NCBI GenBank assembly: GCA_016792685.1
Contig: JAEULQ010000028.1
Coordinates: forward strand, 1-64,000
From: Tabrizicola sp.
GTDB taxonomy: Bacteria; Pseudomonadota; Alphaproteobacteria; Rhodobacterales; Rhodobacteraceae
Length of the DNA stretch: 64,000 nt
Direction of reading: 5' to 3'
This document shows, piece after piece, positions 45,023-54,261 of the stretch; positions within the stretch are counted from its first letter, which is position 1, and each line of letters begins with the position of its first letter. Position numbers and translations under genes: made by a program. The notes beneath the pieces are model-generated. The model was not told the origin of the DNA. It saw only the letters and a list, made by a program, of their open reading frames with translations, and did not search any database.

Positions 45023-46518
45023 GCGCGCCCATGACCAGTGCCAACGCCTGGACAATTGCCGCTGCACGCGACGCGCTGCGCAAGGGCGAGATCACGGCTG
45101 TCGATCTGACCATGTCTTGTCTGACAGCAATCGACGCGGGCGATGACCTGAACGCCTTTGTTCACAAGACCCCTGAAATCGCGCTGGAGCAGGCGCGGGC
45201 CGCCGATGCGCGGCTGAAGGCGGGCGATGCCCCGGCTATGTGCGGAATTCCCCTGGGGATCAAGGATCTGTTCTGCACCAAGGGGGTGCCGTCGCAGGCC
45301 GCGTCGAAAATCCTGAAGGGCTTCAAGCCGGAATACGAATCGACCGTGACCTCCAAGCTGTTCGGCGCAGGCGCGGTCATGCTTGGCAAGCTCAACATGG
45401 ACGAGTTCGCCATGGGCTCGTCGAACGAGACCTCGGCCTATGGCAATGCAGTCAGCCCTTGGCGGCGCGAGGGTTCGAATGTCCAGTTGACCCCGGGCGG
45501 GTCGTCGGGCGGCTCGGCGGCGGCGGTGGCGGCGGACCTGTGTCTAGCGGCGACCGGCACGGATACCGGCGGCTCGATCCGCCAGCCTGCTGCCTTCACC
45601 GGGATCGTCGGGATCAAGCCGACCTATGGGCGTGTGAGCCGCTGGGGGATCGTGGCTTTTGCCTCCTCTCTGGATCAGGCCGGGCCGATGACGAAATCAG
45701 TCCGCGATGCGGCGATCATGCTTCAGGCGATGGCCGGGCATGACCCGATGGATTCTACCAGCGCCGATATCCCGGTGCCGGATTTCGAGGCCGCGCTGAC
45801 CGGCGACATTCGCGGCAAGGTCATCGGTATCCCCAAGGAATACCGGATGGACGGAATGCCCGCCGAAATCGAGGCACTTTGGGCGCGCGGGATCGAGATG
45901 CTGAAGGACGCGGGCGCCGAGGTTCGCGACATCAGCCTGCCGCATACGAAATATGCGCTGCCGGCCTATTACGTCATCGCACCTGCCGAAGCCTCGTCGA
46001 ACCTCGCGCGCTATGATGGCGTCCGCTACGGACACCGCGCCAAGCTGACCGCTGGCGATGGCGTGACCGAGATGTATGAGAAGACCCGGGCCGAAGGCTT
46101 CGGGCCGGAAGTCCAGCGCCGGATCATGGTCGGGACCTATGTGCTGAGCGCCGGGTTCTACGACGCCTATTACAACCGCGCCCGCAAGGTTCGGGCGCTG
46201 ATCAAGCGCGACTTCGAGACGGTCTTTGCCGATGGCGTCGATGCGATCCTGACGCCTGCCACGCCCTCGGCTGCCTTTGGCCTGGGCGAGATGTCGGATG
46301 CTGACCCGATCCAGATGTACCTCAACGACGTCTTCACCGTGACAGTGAACCTGGCCGGTCTTCCGGGGATCTCGGTGCCCGTGGGGCTGGACGCGCAAGG
46401 CCTGCCGCTTGGCCTCCAGCTGATCGGGCGGCCGTGGGATGAGGCGCAGTTGCTGAATTACGCACATGTGCTTGAAAGCCGCGCCGGCTTTGTGGCCAAA
46501 GCGAAAAAATGGTGGTAA
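45019..46518 (+). CDS. gatA: Asp-tRNA(Asn)/Glu-tRNA(Gln) amidotransferase subunit A
   Basis: 499-aa amidase-signature enzyme that makes ammonia from glutamine for transamidation. The catalytic Ser-cisSer-Lys triad region is clear: [14 protein letters not shown] (Lys), [15 protein letters not shown] and [12 protein letters not shown] (Ser). C-terminal [15 protein letters not shown] is normal for GatA. Translationally coupled to gatC by a four-base overlap. Confidence 0.98.
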   Translation: MSAPMTSANAWTIAAARDALRKGEITAVDLTMSCLTAIDAGDDLNAFVHKTPEIALEQARAADARLKAGDAPAMCGIPLGIKDLFCTKGVPSQAASKILKGFKPEYESTVTSKLFGAGAVMLGKLNMDEFAMGSSNETSAYGNAVSPWRREGSNVQLTPGGSSGGSAAAVAADLCLAATGTDTGGSIRQPAAFTGIVGIKPTYGRVSRWGIVAFASSLDQAGPMTKSVRDAAIMLQAMAGHDPMDSTSADIPVPDFEAALTGDIRGKVIGIPKEYRMDGMPAEIEALWARGIEMLKDAGAEVRDISLPHTKYALPAYYVIAPAEASSNLARYDGVRYGHRAKLTAGDGVTEMYEKTRAEGFGPEVQRRIMVGTYVLSAGFYDAYYNRARKVRALIKRDFETVFADGVDAILTPATPSAAFGLGEMSDADPIQMYLNDVFTVTVNLAGLPGISVPVGLDAQGLPLGLQLIGRPWDEAQLLNYAHVLESRAGFVAKAKKWW

Positions 46519-46549
46519 GGGGCGCCAAACGACCCCTTTCGAGGCAGTG

Positions 46550-47287
46550 ATGAGCCGTATGAACCTTGGTCCCGCCACCGGCGCAGTTCTTGCTGTGCTT
46601 CTGATGGCCGCCTGTACGCCGACGACGACCGACTCTGGTGCGGGTGTCGGATTCCAGGACTACAACAGCTATATCCGCGGTGCCGCACCCGCGCCTGCCG
46701 GGGCTCCGGTGACCATCCCGCCGCCGGGCGGCAGCTTTGATCCGGCAGCCGCCGCAGCTGCGATCGACCGGGCCCAGGGCACGTTGCCGCCCGCGACGGC
46801 CGATGTCGCGGCCCTTCCGCCAACCGATACGGCCGTGCGTCCGCGTGGCGGTGCTCCGGCGGGGATCAAGGAAGAATCCGGCGAAGTGGCGCACAACAAC
46901 ACCGGAATCTCGGACGAGCAGGACTTCGATGCCGTCGCCGCCCGCGAGACCATCGAAAGCGACGCCGAACGGATCGCACGCAACCGCGCCGAATATGTTG
47001 TCGTCCAGCCCAAGGACCTGCCGCAGCGGCCGGGCGACACCGGACCGAACATCGTCGAATTTGCCCTGGCAACGAAACACGCTCCGGGCGTCCAGATGTA
47101 CAAGCGCAGCGGCATCGGTCTGCGGGATGTGAACTCGGCCTGCGCCAAGTTTGCGTCACCCGACCAGGCCCAGCAGGAATTCCTGGCCAAGGGCGGGCCT
47201 GAGCGTGACCGGATGGGAGTCGACCCGGATGGCGACGGTTTCGCCTGTGCCTGGGATCCGCGTCCGTTCCGCACCGCGCTGCAGTGA
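46550..47287 (+). CDS. Lipoprotein with C-terminal Excalibur-like calcium-binding domain
   Basis: 245 aa. Lipobox LMAAC ends the signal sequence (MSRMNLGPATGAVLAVLLMAAC). A long Pro/Ala/Gly linker is followed by a C-terminal domain with NSACAKFASPDQAQQEFLAKGG and the DxDxDGxxCA-type motif DPDGDGFACAWD, an Excalibur-like Ca2+ site. The start at 46550 has GAGG five bases upstream. Its TGA overlaps the amidase GTG (GTGA). Perhaps an envelope protein; function unknown. Confidence 0.82.
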   Translation: MSRMNLGPATGAVLAVLLMAACTPTTTDSGAGVGFQDYNSYIRGAAPAPAGAPVTIPPPGGSFDPAAAAAAIDRAQGTLPPATADVAALPPTDTAVRPRGGAPAGIKEESGEVAHNNTGISDEQDFDAVAARETIESDAERIARNRAEYVVVQPKDLPQRPGDTGPNIVEFALATKHAPGVQMYKRSGIGLRDVNSACAKFASPDQAQQEFLAKGGPERDRMGVDPDGDGFACAWDPRPFRTALQ

Positions 47288-47952
47288 GCCTGACCCACCC
47301 CTCGCCGAACTTCGGAGAACGGCGGGGCAGGGGGCGGGTGGAGCTTGTGGTGCTGCACTACACCGCTATGCCAAGCTGCACTGAGGCGCTTGGTCGGCTA
47401 CGTGATCCGGCGGTCGAGGTGTCCGCGCATTACCTTATCGACAGGGATGGCACCCTGCTGAGCCTCGTCGACGAGGCGGCCCGCGCCTGGCATGCGGGGG
47501 CCGGGACCTGGGCAGGCGAGGGCGATGTGAATTCGCGCTCGATCGGGATCGAACTTGCCAACACGGGCTTCGAACCCTTTGCCGAAGGCCAGGTCGCGGC
47601 ATTGGAGCGCCTGCTAGCGGAAATCCTGCGCCGCCACGATTTGTCCCCTGCAGCGGTGATTGCGCATTCCGACATGGCCCCTGACCGCAAGGCCGACCCC
47701 GGCCCCCGTTTTGACTGGCGGCGGCTGGCACTGCAGGGCCTGTCGGTCTGGCCCGAGCTGGCGAAGCCAGGCGACTTCGTGGCTGATCTTCGCGCTTTCG
47801 GCTATCCTGATGCGCCGGAGAGTACCCTGCTTTCGGCTTTCCGCCTGCGCTTCCGGCCATGGGCCACCGGACCGCTTGACGACACCGACCGCGCGCTTGC
47901 GGCCGACCTCGCCCGCCGCTTTGCCATTGACGGCGGGGCCTTGGGCGCCTAA
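47284..47952 (+). CDS. N-acetylmuramoyl-L-alanine amidase (AmpD/AmiD type)
   Basis: 222-aa Zn amidase_2 fold enzyme cleaving the stem peptide from muramic acid. Zn ligands: VVLHYTAM (His), VIAHSDMAPDRKADPGPRFDW (His/Asp, a hallmark AmpD motif). AHYLIDRDGTLLSLVDE is typical. A GTG start at 47284 overlaps the upstream stop. No signal peptide is seen, so a cytoplasmic anhydromuropeptide-recycling role is plausible. rnpB follows 8 bp later. Confidence 0.93.
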   Translation: MSLTHPSPNFGERRGRGRVELVVLHYTAMPSCTEALGRLRDPAVEVSAHYLIDRDGTLLSLVDEAARAWHAGAGTWAGEGDVNSRSIGIELANTGFEPFAEGQVAALERLLAEILRRHDLSPAAVIAHSDMAPDRKADPGPRFDWRRLALQGLSVWPELAKPGDFVADLRAFGYPDAPESTLLSAFRLRFRPWATGPLDDTDRALAADLARRFAIDGGALGA

Positions 47953-47960
47953 CTCCCTAG

Positions 47961-48376
47961 CCGCGCGGAGGGCTGGATGGCCGCGGGGCAAGCCCCGAGG
48001 AAAGTCCGGACTCCCGTTGGCAAGGGTGCCGGGTAACGCCCGGCGGGGGCAACCCCAGGGAAAGCGCCACAGAGAAGAGACTGCCCTGCTGTTTGAGAAG
48101 GTTCGCCTTCGGCTTGGCAGGGCGATGGTGAAACGGTGGGGTAAGAGCCCACCGCGGGACTGGCAACAGGACCGGCACGGCAAGCCCCACCCGGAGCAAT
48201 GCCAAATAGGGGCCTCGCGCGGGGGTCGGTCGGGAAACCGATACCGCCCGCAGGGACGCCAACGCCCGAGAGGCCCGGGTTGGCAGCTTGACCGCCGTGG
48301 CAACACGGTTGGCAGAGGAATGGTCATCCAGAGGCGAAAGCCTTGGACAGAATCCGGCTTACAGGCTCTCCGCGCA
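47961..48376 (+). ncRNA. rnpB: RNase P RNA, type A
   Basis: Catalytic RNA of tRNA 5' maturation. Universal elements: GAGGAAAGTCCGGACTC (P4 5' strand and CR-I) near the 5' end and ACAGAATCCGGCTTACA (P4 3' strand) near the 3' end; the 5' GCGCGGAG pairs with 3' CTCCGCGC to form P1. ACAGAGA-like and GGTAAGAGCCCACCG (P10/11) segments are present. About 416 nt, normal for alphaproteobacteria. Ends are approximate. Confidence 0.97.
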
Positions 48377-48426
48377 TCCATTTTCTCGCTGGTTCCCTTC
48401 GGACCCTCGATCACGTTCGCGTGCTA

Positions 48427-48440
48427 TTGATCCGCGTCAA
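48427..48440. promoter_or_regulatory. FnrL/FNR-type box upstream of the EF-hand gene
   Basis: TTGATCCGCGTCAA matches the Rhodobacter FnrL pattern TTGAT-N4-(A/G)TCAA. Centre is about 89 nt before the ATG at 48523; suggests oxygen-dependent control. Confidence 0.6.
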
Positions 48441-48522
48441 TGCCGGCCGTGGCTGGCTGGTCTTCTGATGCCCGCGGAAACGCAGGATGCGCTTCCTATT
48501 GGGATCTGAGGAGGATCGGGTC

Positions 48523-49125
48523 ATGAGAGCTTTCACCATCGTCATGGTGCTGGGAATCGGGGCTGCGTCGGGTGCATTGGCACAGGGACAGCCCGGCTGG
48601 GGCGGGGGACCGGGGCAGGGCTGGTGGCAAGGCTGGGGCTGGGACATGGGTCCGAGCTATGGGATGGGCCCGGGCTATGGCATGGGACCAGGCTACGGAA
48701 TGGGTCCTGGCCAGGGTTATGGCATGGGGCCAGGGGTCGGTCAGGGCTGGGGAATGCCTCCGGGCGGCATGGGGCGCGGGATGATGATGGCCGGGCTTGA
48801 TGCCGACCAGAATGGCGAGATCTCGGCCGAGGAAGCGGCAAGCCATGCTGAAGCGATGTTCGCCCTCATGGACAACAATGCCGACGGCACTCTGGAGGCC
48901 GGAGAGTTTGGGGCCGGCCGCATGGGCATGATGAGCCCCTGGGGCATGATGCCCGCAATGCAGGAACGCCATGCAGCGCGATTTGCCGCCAAGGATGGCG
49001 ACGGCGACGGCAAGGTCACGATGGCCGAATTCCTGGCTGCCGAGAAGGCCCAGTATGAGGCCGCCGATTCCGACAAGGACGGCAAGGTCACGCCATGGGA
49101 GCTCCGCGCCGTCATGTGGCAATGA
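48523..49125 (+). CDS. Secreted EF-hand protein with Gly/Met repeats
   Basis: 200 aa. Signal peptide MRAFTIVMVLGIGAASGALA. A low-complexity region (about 22-86) with GYGMGPG repeats, a possible metal or protein contact region, precedes four EF-hand loops at 93-104 (DADQNGEISAEE), 117-128, 158-169 and 182-193 (DSDKDGKVTPWE). Start 48523 has GAGGAGG upstream; the longer reading from 48487 hides the signal. Periplasmic or secreted Ca2+ binding is likely. FnrL-type box upstream. The gene ends next to a decayed rpmG copy. Confidence 0.85.
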   Translation: MRAFTIVMVLGIGAASGALAQGQPGWGGGPGQGWWQGWGWDMGPSYGMGPGYGMGPGYGMGPGQGYGMGPGVGQGWGMPPGGMGRGMMMAGLDADQNGEISAEEAASHAEAMFALMDNNADGTLEAGEFGAGRMGMMSPWGMMPAMQERHAARFAAKDGDGDGKVTMAEFLAAEKAQYEAADSDKDGKVTPWELRAVMWQ

Positions 49126-49200
49126 GGCCGCCGATAGCGGTTGGTTCTGCCGGGAAGCCGACTGGATGGCGGAATTCGAGGATCCAAACTGGGTCCGAGG

Positions 49201-49345
49201 CCCGCCACTATCTCTGAACTTGGCCGTGGGCACCGGCCCCTTCCAAGGGCTCAAGAAAGACCGTCTGCACAATGACCGAAAGGATGGTCATCAAGGGATC
49301 GGACCCCGTCACGCGCGAGCAAGGCTAGTACTTGGTGGGTACGAT
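49201..49345 (+). pseudogene. Decayed partial copy of rpmG
   Basis: Aligns with intact rpmG (50354-50521). 49272-49331 matches 50441-50500 at 49 of 60 positions, and the preceding stretch CCCGCCACTATC / GAACTTGGCCGTGGGCACCGGCC also aligns, with a small deletion, a one-base insertion near 49270 and an in-frame stop (TAG at 49326). It cannot encode L33. Position 1.1 kb upstream of the functional gene suggests a local duplication. Confidence 0.75.
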
Positions 49346-49514
49346 CACCCAGGATCGGGCCATTCCGCGCGATCCAGGGCCGTGCCGCAGGGCGCTGCCC
49401 GATGCAATTCGCGGTGGTCAGGTTGCGATAAGCGGGGGCTCATGAGTGCCGGTCGCGGAAGCCTTGACGATAACCGCGGTATCGCCGTTGCTGCATTGGG
49501 AACAAGAGGGCACC

Positions 49515-50207
49515 ATGGAACGCAATCACCGGGAAGAACACTATGTCGCGCGGGTTGGCTGGCTGCGCGCTGCGGTGCTGGGGGCCAATGACGGGATCGT
49601 GTCGACGGCCTCGCTGATCGTTGGTGTGGCTGCGGCTTCTGGCCGGGCCGAAGTCATCGTGGCCGGGGCCGCGGGGCTGGCTGCGGGGGCCCTGTCGATG
49701 GCGGCGGGCGAATATGTCTCGGTCTCGTCTCAGTCGGATACCGAGGGCGCCGACATTGCCCGCGAGAAGCAGGAGCTCCTCGCTGACCCGGAGGAGGAAC
49801 TGCGCGCCCTGGCGACCATCTACGAAAACCGGGGCGTACCACCCGAGCTTGCCCGAGAGGTGGCCGAGGCGCTGCACGCCAAGGACGCGCTGTCAGCGCA
49901 TGTCCGGGACGAACTCGGCATCATGGAGCACACCGAGGCGCAGCCCTTGGTCGCCGCCGGGGCCTCGGCCCTGACCTTTTCGGTCGGCGCGGCCTTGCCC
50001 TTGGCTGCGGCGGCCTTGGCACCTGAGCCGCAGATCGCGCTATGGGTCACCGGCCTGTCGCTGGTCTTCCTGGCGTTGCTCGGGGCTGTTGGCGCGCGGG
50101 CGGGAGGGGCAAAGGTCTCGCGCGCCGTCCTGCGTGTGACGTTCTGGGGCGCAGTTGCCATGGCCGTCACCTGGGCAGTTGGCCATTTCTTCGGCGCGGT
50201 GGTCTGA
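49515..50207 (+). CDS. VIT1/CCC1-family transporter
   Basis: 230-aa inner-membrane protein of the iron/manganese (VIT1/CCC1) family. [27 protein letters not shown] (helix 1, with the conserved Asp-Gly), [24 protein letters not shown] (helix 2) and the cytoplasmic metal-binding region with [15 protein letters not shown] and HTEAQPLV, then three more helices. Probably exports Fe2+/Mn2+. Start 49515 has a weak SD (AAGAGGGCACC). It sits between the rpmG pseudogene and rpmG. Confidence 0.93.
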   Translation: MERNHREEHYVARVGWLRAAVLGANDGIVSTASLIVGVAAASGRAEVIVAGAAGLAAGALSMAAGEYVSVSSQSDTEGADIAREKQELLADPEEELRALATIYENRGVPPELAREVAEALHAKDALSAHVRDELGIMEHTEAQPLVAAGASALTFSVGAALPLAAAALAPEPQIALWVTGLSLVFLALLGAVGARAGGAKVSRAVLRVTFWGAVAMAVTWAVGHFFGAVV

Positions 50208-50353
50208 CTCTTGCTGCTTTTCGATCCGTACCGGGTGGAGGTGTTGCACAGCAGGCCGGTTTCGCTGTTGACTCTGCCGGTTGGCCGGATAAAAGGCGGG
50301 CTTCAAGGATTTCACCGGGGGACTTCGGATTCCCCGATGCAGGAGAGACGACC

Positions 50354-50521
50354 ATGGCAAAGCCCGCCACCATCAAGATCCGCCTGAACTCGACCGCGGG
50401 CACCGGCCACTTCTATGTGACCAAGAAGAACGCCCGTACGATGACCGAAAAGATGGTCATCAAGAAGTACGACCCCGTCAAGCGGGAGCATGTCGAGTAC
50501 AAGGAAGGCAAGATCAAGTAA
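50354..50521 (+). CDS. rpmG: 50S ribosomal protein L33
   Basis: 55-aa bL33 of the large subunit. [20 protein letters not shown] and [14 protein letters not shown] lead to [19 protein letters not shown], the standard alphaproteobacterial form without the Cys zinc ligands of the C+ type. AGGAGA lies a few bases upstream of ATG 50354. A hairpin terminator follows directly. An inactive copy is at 49201-49345. Confidence 0.98.
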   Translation: MAKPATIKIRLNSTAGTGHFYVTKKNARTMTEKMVIKKYDPVKREHVEYKEGKIK

Positions 50522-50542
50522 GCTTTTGATCTTGCGACGAAC

Positions 50543-50570
50543 GGGCCGCACCTTCGGGCGCGGCCTTTTT
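50543..50570 (+). terminator. Rho-independent terminator of rpmG
   Basis: Stem GGCCGC (50544-50549) with GCGGCC (50560-50565), inner CC-TTCG-GG tetraloop, then TTTTT. Confidence 0.8.
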
Positions 50571-50582
50571 CATGGGACGGCA

Positions 50583-51101
50583 GTGCGAAAGATCGAGATC
50601 ATTGGCGGCCCCGGTGCAGGCAAGACGACGCTTGCTACGGCAATGGGCGAAGTCCTCGGGTTGGCCGTTGTCCATCTGGACGACTTGTTCTGGATATCCC
50701 AAGACCAGGTCACGGCACGAAGCGAATGCCAGGCCCGTCTTGATGCGGTGCTTCAACGCGAAGCTTACATCATCGAGGGCGGGCATGATTGGTCCTTTCA
50801 GCAGCGCGCCGCCGCTTGCGACACGTTGATCTGGCTGGACATCCCTCCACACATTCGCGCCATGAACATCGTCCGGCGTCGACTGGGCAAGTACACCGCC
50901 AGACATAAGCATGCCACCGGGATCGCCGCGTTTCAGGCCGCGAAGCCGGTTTTTGGGCACTGGCACTACTTTGCGCTGGACTGGGCCGAGACTTATTCGG
51001 GCCGGGCTTTTCAGCGTGCCTCGACGCTGCAGAACGTCCAGCTGATACGACTGCGATCACGGGCTGAGGTCGCCGGGTTCCTTACAAGCCTGCGCAAATA
51101 G
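50583..51101 (+). CDS. P-loop nucleotide kinase-like protein (FlaR/topology modulation type)
   Basis: 172 aa. P-loop IIGGPGAGKTTLA at residues 6-18; DDLFWIS and the lid-like RHKHATGIAAFQAAKP region resemble adenylate-kinase-like 'DNA topology modulation' proteins. Substrate is unknown. The GTG start at 50583 is the closest codon before the conserved KIEIIGGPG; no ATG exists in frame downstream before the P-loop. SD weak (GGGACGG). It ends just before a terminator shared with the convergent Bax-inhibitor gene. Confidence 0.8.
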   Translation: MRKIEIIGGPGAGKTTLATAMGEVLGLAVVHLDDLFWISQDQVTARSECQARLDAVLQREAYIIEGGHDWSFQQRAAACDTLIWLDIPPHIRAMNIVRRRLGKYTARHKHATGIAAFQAAKPVFGHWHYFALDWAETYSGRAFQRASTLQNVQLIRLRSRAEVAGFLTSLRK

Positions 51102-51103
51102 AA

Positions 51104-51127
51104 AGGGCCGGTCCCAAGACCGGCCCT
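51104..51127. terminator. Bidirectional terminator
   Basis: 10-bp stem AGGGCCGGTC/GACCGGCCCT with loop CCAA, between convergent genes. Confidence 0.75.
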
Positions 51128-51149
51128 GTTGGTTCTGTCTGCCGAAGCC

Positions 51150-51887
51150 TTATTCCCGGTTGCCCAGGAACTGCAGCAGGAACATGAACAGGTTGATGAA
51201 GTCCATGTAGAGGTTCAGCGCGCCCATGATGGCGGCCTTGCCCAGCCATTCGCTGTCCATCGCCTGCGCATGCTGGATGTAGTTGTTCTTGATGTTCTGG
51301 GTGTCGTAGGCGGTCAGGCCCGCGAAGATCAGCACGCCGATCACCGAGATGGCGAAGGCCAGCGCCGAGGACGCGAGGAAGATGTTCACCACCGTCGCAA
51401 CCAGAAGGCCGATCAGACCCATCATCAGGAACGTGCCCATGCCGCTCAGGTCACGCTTGGTGACATAGCCGTAGAGCGACAGTCCCGCGAAAGCGATCGC
51501 GGTGATGAGGAAGGTCTGAGCGATCGAGACGCCGGTGAAGACCTTGAAGATCCATGCCAGCGACAGGCCCATCACGGCCGCGAAGGCGTAGAAGAACAGC
51601 TGCGCCGCCGCCGCCGACATCCGGTTGATCAGTGCGCCGAACGCGAAGACCATGGCCAGAGGCGCGAACATCACCACCCAGCCCAGGATATTCGGGCGCA
51701 GCGTCATCGGGTCCCGGAAGACCGAGAGAAGTGCGTCCGAGGTGCCGACCGACCAGGCAACGCCGGCGGTGACCAGCATCGCCACGGACATCAGCCCGTA
51801 AACCTTGTTCATGTGGGCGCGAAGCCCTTCGTCGATCTGCGCGCGGGCGCCGACGCCTACGCTGCGGATCGTGTCATATTCAGCCAT
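51150..51887 (-). CDS. Bax inhibitor-1/YccA-family membrane protein
   Basis: 245 aa with seven hydrophobic helices. Features: MNKVYGLMSVAMLVTAGVAWSVG at the first helix, and the C-terminal IFAGLTAYDTQNIK with the conserved Asp pair region of BI-1 calcium-leak channels. Likely a membrane stability/FtsH-associated or ion-leak protein. Start 51887 follows GGAGG; the longer frame from 51947 has a Pro-rich extension with no family support. Confidence 0.92.
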   Translation of the reverse strand: MAEYDTIRSVGVGARAQIDEGLRAHMNKVYGLMSVAMLVTAGVAWSVGTSDALLSVFRDPMTLRPNILGWVVMFAPLAMVFAFGALINRMSAAAAQLFFYAFAAVMGLSLAWIFKVFTGVSIAQTFLITAIAFAGLSLYGYVTKRDLSGMGTFLMMGLIGLLVATVVNIFLASSALAFAISVIGVLIFAGLTAYDTQNIKNNYIQHAQAMDSEWLGKAAIMGALNLYMDFINLFMFLLQFLGNRE

Positions 51888-52018
51888 TGAAGCCTCCGAT
51901 GTTGTCCCTAAGGGCAACGCCGGGGGGACCGGCGCGACCTCGTGCACGGAATATTGGGGTCAAGTCTCAGGATTTCAAGCTTCTTGACCGCTTCATTCAA
52001 TCCGGAACGATCGCTTTT

Positions 52019-52234
52019 TCACTGATGCCAGTGGGTCGGCGCATCCCAGTCCGGCCGCGACGCTTCGGCCAGAGCTTGCTCGCGGGTGACGCCAATATCC
52101 CGCAAGAGACGGTCGTCCAGTCTGCCGAGGCGGTTGCGTTCGCGGCGGAGCGCGCTTCGGGCAAGAAATGCGCGCAGAGCGCCGGAAAACGGCATCCTGC
52201 GGATACCGATGTGGAGCATGTGCAGCGTGTTCAT
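52019..52234 (-). CDS. DUF1127 domain small protein
   Basis: 71 aa. The C-terminal LGRLDDRLLRDIGVTREQALAEASRPDWDAPTHW is the DUF1127 core, an Arg-rich helix found in small alphaproteobacterial proteins, some of which affect phosphate/carbon and stress responses through RNA binding. Start 52234 was chosen over 52249. Divergent from a LysR gene, a pairing frequent in this group; the LysR protein probably controls it. Confidence 0.85.
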   Translation of the reverse strand: MNTLHMLHIGIRRMPFSGALRAFLARSALRRERNRLGRLDDRLLRDIGVTREQALAEASRPDWDAPTHWHQ

Positions 52235-52358
52235 GGCGGGTCCAATCATTCCTAAGTGTGATGGAACGAGCGTGCCCCATCATCATTGTTGAAAGATGCC
52301 CTCGAATCGTCCATAATGAAAACGAATGATTGTGACCGAATGAATCAGGATCCGTGAT

Positions 52359-53210
52359 ATGCCGCGCAACCTTGACCTTGCTGCTCTCCGGTCGTTCGTG
52401 ACTGTCGCCGATGTTGGCGGCGTGACCCGCGCGGCTGGTTTTCTGAACCTCACGCAGTCGGCGGTCTCGATGCAGATCAAGCGGCTGGAGGAGTCCCTGG
52501 GCATTGCCCTGTTCCTGCGCGCAGCCCGGAAGCTGGCCTTGTCGCCCGAGGGAGAGCAACTTCTGTCCTATGGCCGCCGCATGCTGGCCCTGAATGACGA
52601 GGCCTTGTCGCTGCTGTCGTCGACCGCCTGCGAAGGCGAAATCCGGTTGGGTGTACCACATGACGTGGTCTACCCGTCGATCCCGGGCATCCTGCGGCGC
52701 ATGTCGCAGGCCTACCCTCGGGTGCGCATCAATCTGGTGTCGTCCTTCACCCTGCTGATGAAGCAGGATTTTGCCCGGGGCGGGTTCGACGTGATGCTGA
52801 CCACCGAAGAGACGCCCGACGCGGGTGCCGAGGTCCTGTCCTCACGGGCATTGGCCTGGGTCGGGGCGCCCGACGGCAGTGCCTGGCAGCGCAGGCCGCT
52901 GCGGCTGGGTTTCAAGGACACCTGCATCTTCCGGGCGCGCGCTCAGTCTTCCCTGGAAGCGGCGGGTATTCCCTGGGAAATCGCCACCGGAGGCGAAAGC
53001 GAGCAGGCGGTTGAGGCGACGGTGGCTGCCGACCTGGCGGTTTCGGTGCGCATGGTCGGCAGCATTCCGGAGGGTATGGCTCCGATTACGGGCGACAACC
53101 AGCTTCCCCCGGTCGGCGAGATGAAGCTGGCGCTTTACCGCAATACGCGTCGCAGCGATGAGGCTGTCGACCATCTCGTATCGGAATTGCGGTGCGCCTA
53201 CGGCTGCTAG
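52359..53210 (+). CDS. LysR-family transcriptional regulator
   Basis: 283 aa. Winged HTH at residues 1-60 (LDLAALRSFVTVADVGGVTRAAGFLNLTQSAVSMQIKRLEESLG, LSPEGEQLL) and a periplasmic-binding-like effector domain from about 90 (RLGVPHDVVYPSIPGILRRM). Divergent to the DUF1127 gene and convergent with the quinone oxidoreductase. Ligand unknown. Confidence 0.92.
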   Translation: MPRNLDLAALRSFVTVADVGGVTRAAGFLNLTQSAVSMQIKRLEESLGIALFLRAARKLALSPEGEQLLSYGRRMLALNDEALSLLSSTACEGEIRLGVPHDVVYPSIPGILRRMSQAYPRVRINLVSSFTLLMKQDFARGGFDVMLTTEETPDAGAEVLSSRALAWVGAPDGSAWQRRPLRLGFKDTCIFRARAQSSLEAAGIPWEIATGGESEQAVEATVAADLAVSVRMVGSIPEGMAPITGDNQLPPVGEMKLALYRNTRRSDEAVDHLVSELRCAYGC

Positions 53211-54169
53211 GCGACCCGGATCACCACCTTGCCCGTTGCCTTGCGATCGCGCAGCAGCTGAAGCCCGTCTGGCAGGTCTTCAAAAGGCAGGACATGGCTG
53301 ACATGCGGGCGGATCAGCCCCTCCGCCCGCCACTGCAGAAGCTTTGACAGACTGGCGGTGACGAGGTCCGGCGCAAAACTCTCATAGCCGCCATACCAGA
53401 AGCCCGACACGGTCAGGTTCTTGACCAAGAGCAGGTTGGCCGGCACCTGAGGGACCTGACCCGAGGCAAAACCGATGGCAAGAAGCCGACCGTCCGGACG
53501 GGTCGCGCGCAAGGCCTCGTCAAAGGCGGGACCGCCCACGGCGTCATAGACCACGTCGACGCCCCCTTCCGCGCGCAGCGCCTCCTTCAGTCCGGGCGCG
53601 TCACTGTCGATCAGGACATCCGCACCGGCCGCCCTGGCGACTTCGAGACGCGCCGCACCGCGGGCTGAGGCGATCACCCGCGCGCCAAGCCGCTTGCCAA
53701 TCTCGACAGCCGTAAGCCCGACGCCCCCGGCTGCGCCTGTGACGAACAACGTCTCTCCCGGCTGCAGCCGTGCCTTGTGCGTCAGCGCCAGATGCGATGT
53801 CCCATAGGCGATGGGAAATCCTGCCGCTTCGATCATCTCCATAGTGTCCGGAAGGCGGCTGATCCGCGCCGCGGGGACCGAAATCCGCTCGGCCAGCGCA
53901 CCGCAGGGACAGGTCGAGAGGACCCGGTCCCCGACCGAGATCCCCCTTATGGTCGGCCCGAGCTGCTCGACGACGCCCGAGAATTCCATGCCGGGGATAT
54001 AGGGAAGGGGGTGGCGGACCTGGTACTTACCTTGAATCGCGAGAGTATCCGCAAAGTTGAGGCCGACTGCTTCCACACGGACAACGACCTCGCCTTCCGC
54101 GGGTATTGGCTCTACAACGTCCGCGAGTCTTGGTTCCTGGTTCGATTCAACGACCTGCCACGCCCGCAT
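53207..54169 (-). CDS. Zinc-free NADPH:quinone oxidoreductase
   Basis: 320-aa MDR-superfamily enzyme. EVVVRVEAVGLNFADTLAIQGKY is the QOR N-terminal signature; GAAGGVGLTAVEIGKRLGA is the Rossmann loop (AAGGVG, about 148-153). The zinc-binding Cys/His of alcohol dehydrogenases are lacking, so it should reduce quinones or other enones with NADPH. Ends overlapping the LysR gene by four bases (convergent). Confidence 0.92.
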   Translation of the reverse strand: MRAWQVVESNQEPRLADVVEPIPAEGEVVVRVEAVGLNFADTLAIQGKYQVRHPLPYIPGMEFSGVVEQLGPTIRGISVGDRVLSTCPCGALAERISVPAARISRLPDTMEMIEAAGFPIAYGTSHLALTHKARLQPGETLFVTGAAGGVGLTAVEIGKRLGARVIASARGAARLEVARAAGADVLIDSDAPGLKEALRAEGGVDVVYDAVGGPAFDEALRATRPDGRLLAIGFASGQVPQVPANLLLVKNLTVSGFWYGGYESFAPDLVTASLSKLLQWRAEGLIRPHVSHVLPFEDLPDGLQLLRDRKATGKVVIRVA

Positions 54170-54261
54170 TTTTCGCTCCCAAAACGGCTTTGTTTCTTAC
54201 TACCAGAGGTATAACGTTTTTCACCTATGTACAGTTTCTTGCAACGCATAGGGTTGTTACT

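Noticed and set aside
48650-48760. Tandem short repeats, considered as a CRISPR-like array
   Set aside because: They are in-frame GYGMGPG codon repeats of a secreted protein, with no fixed spacers and no cas genes.
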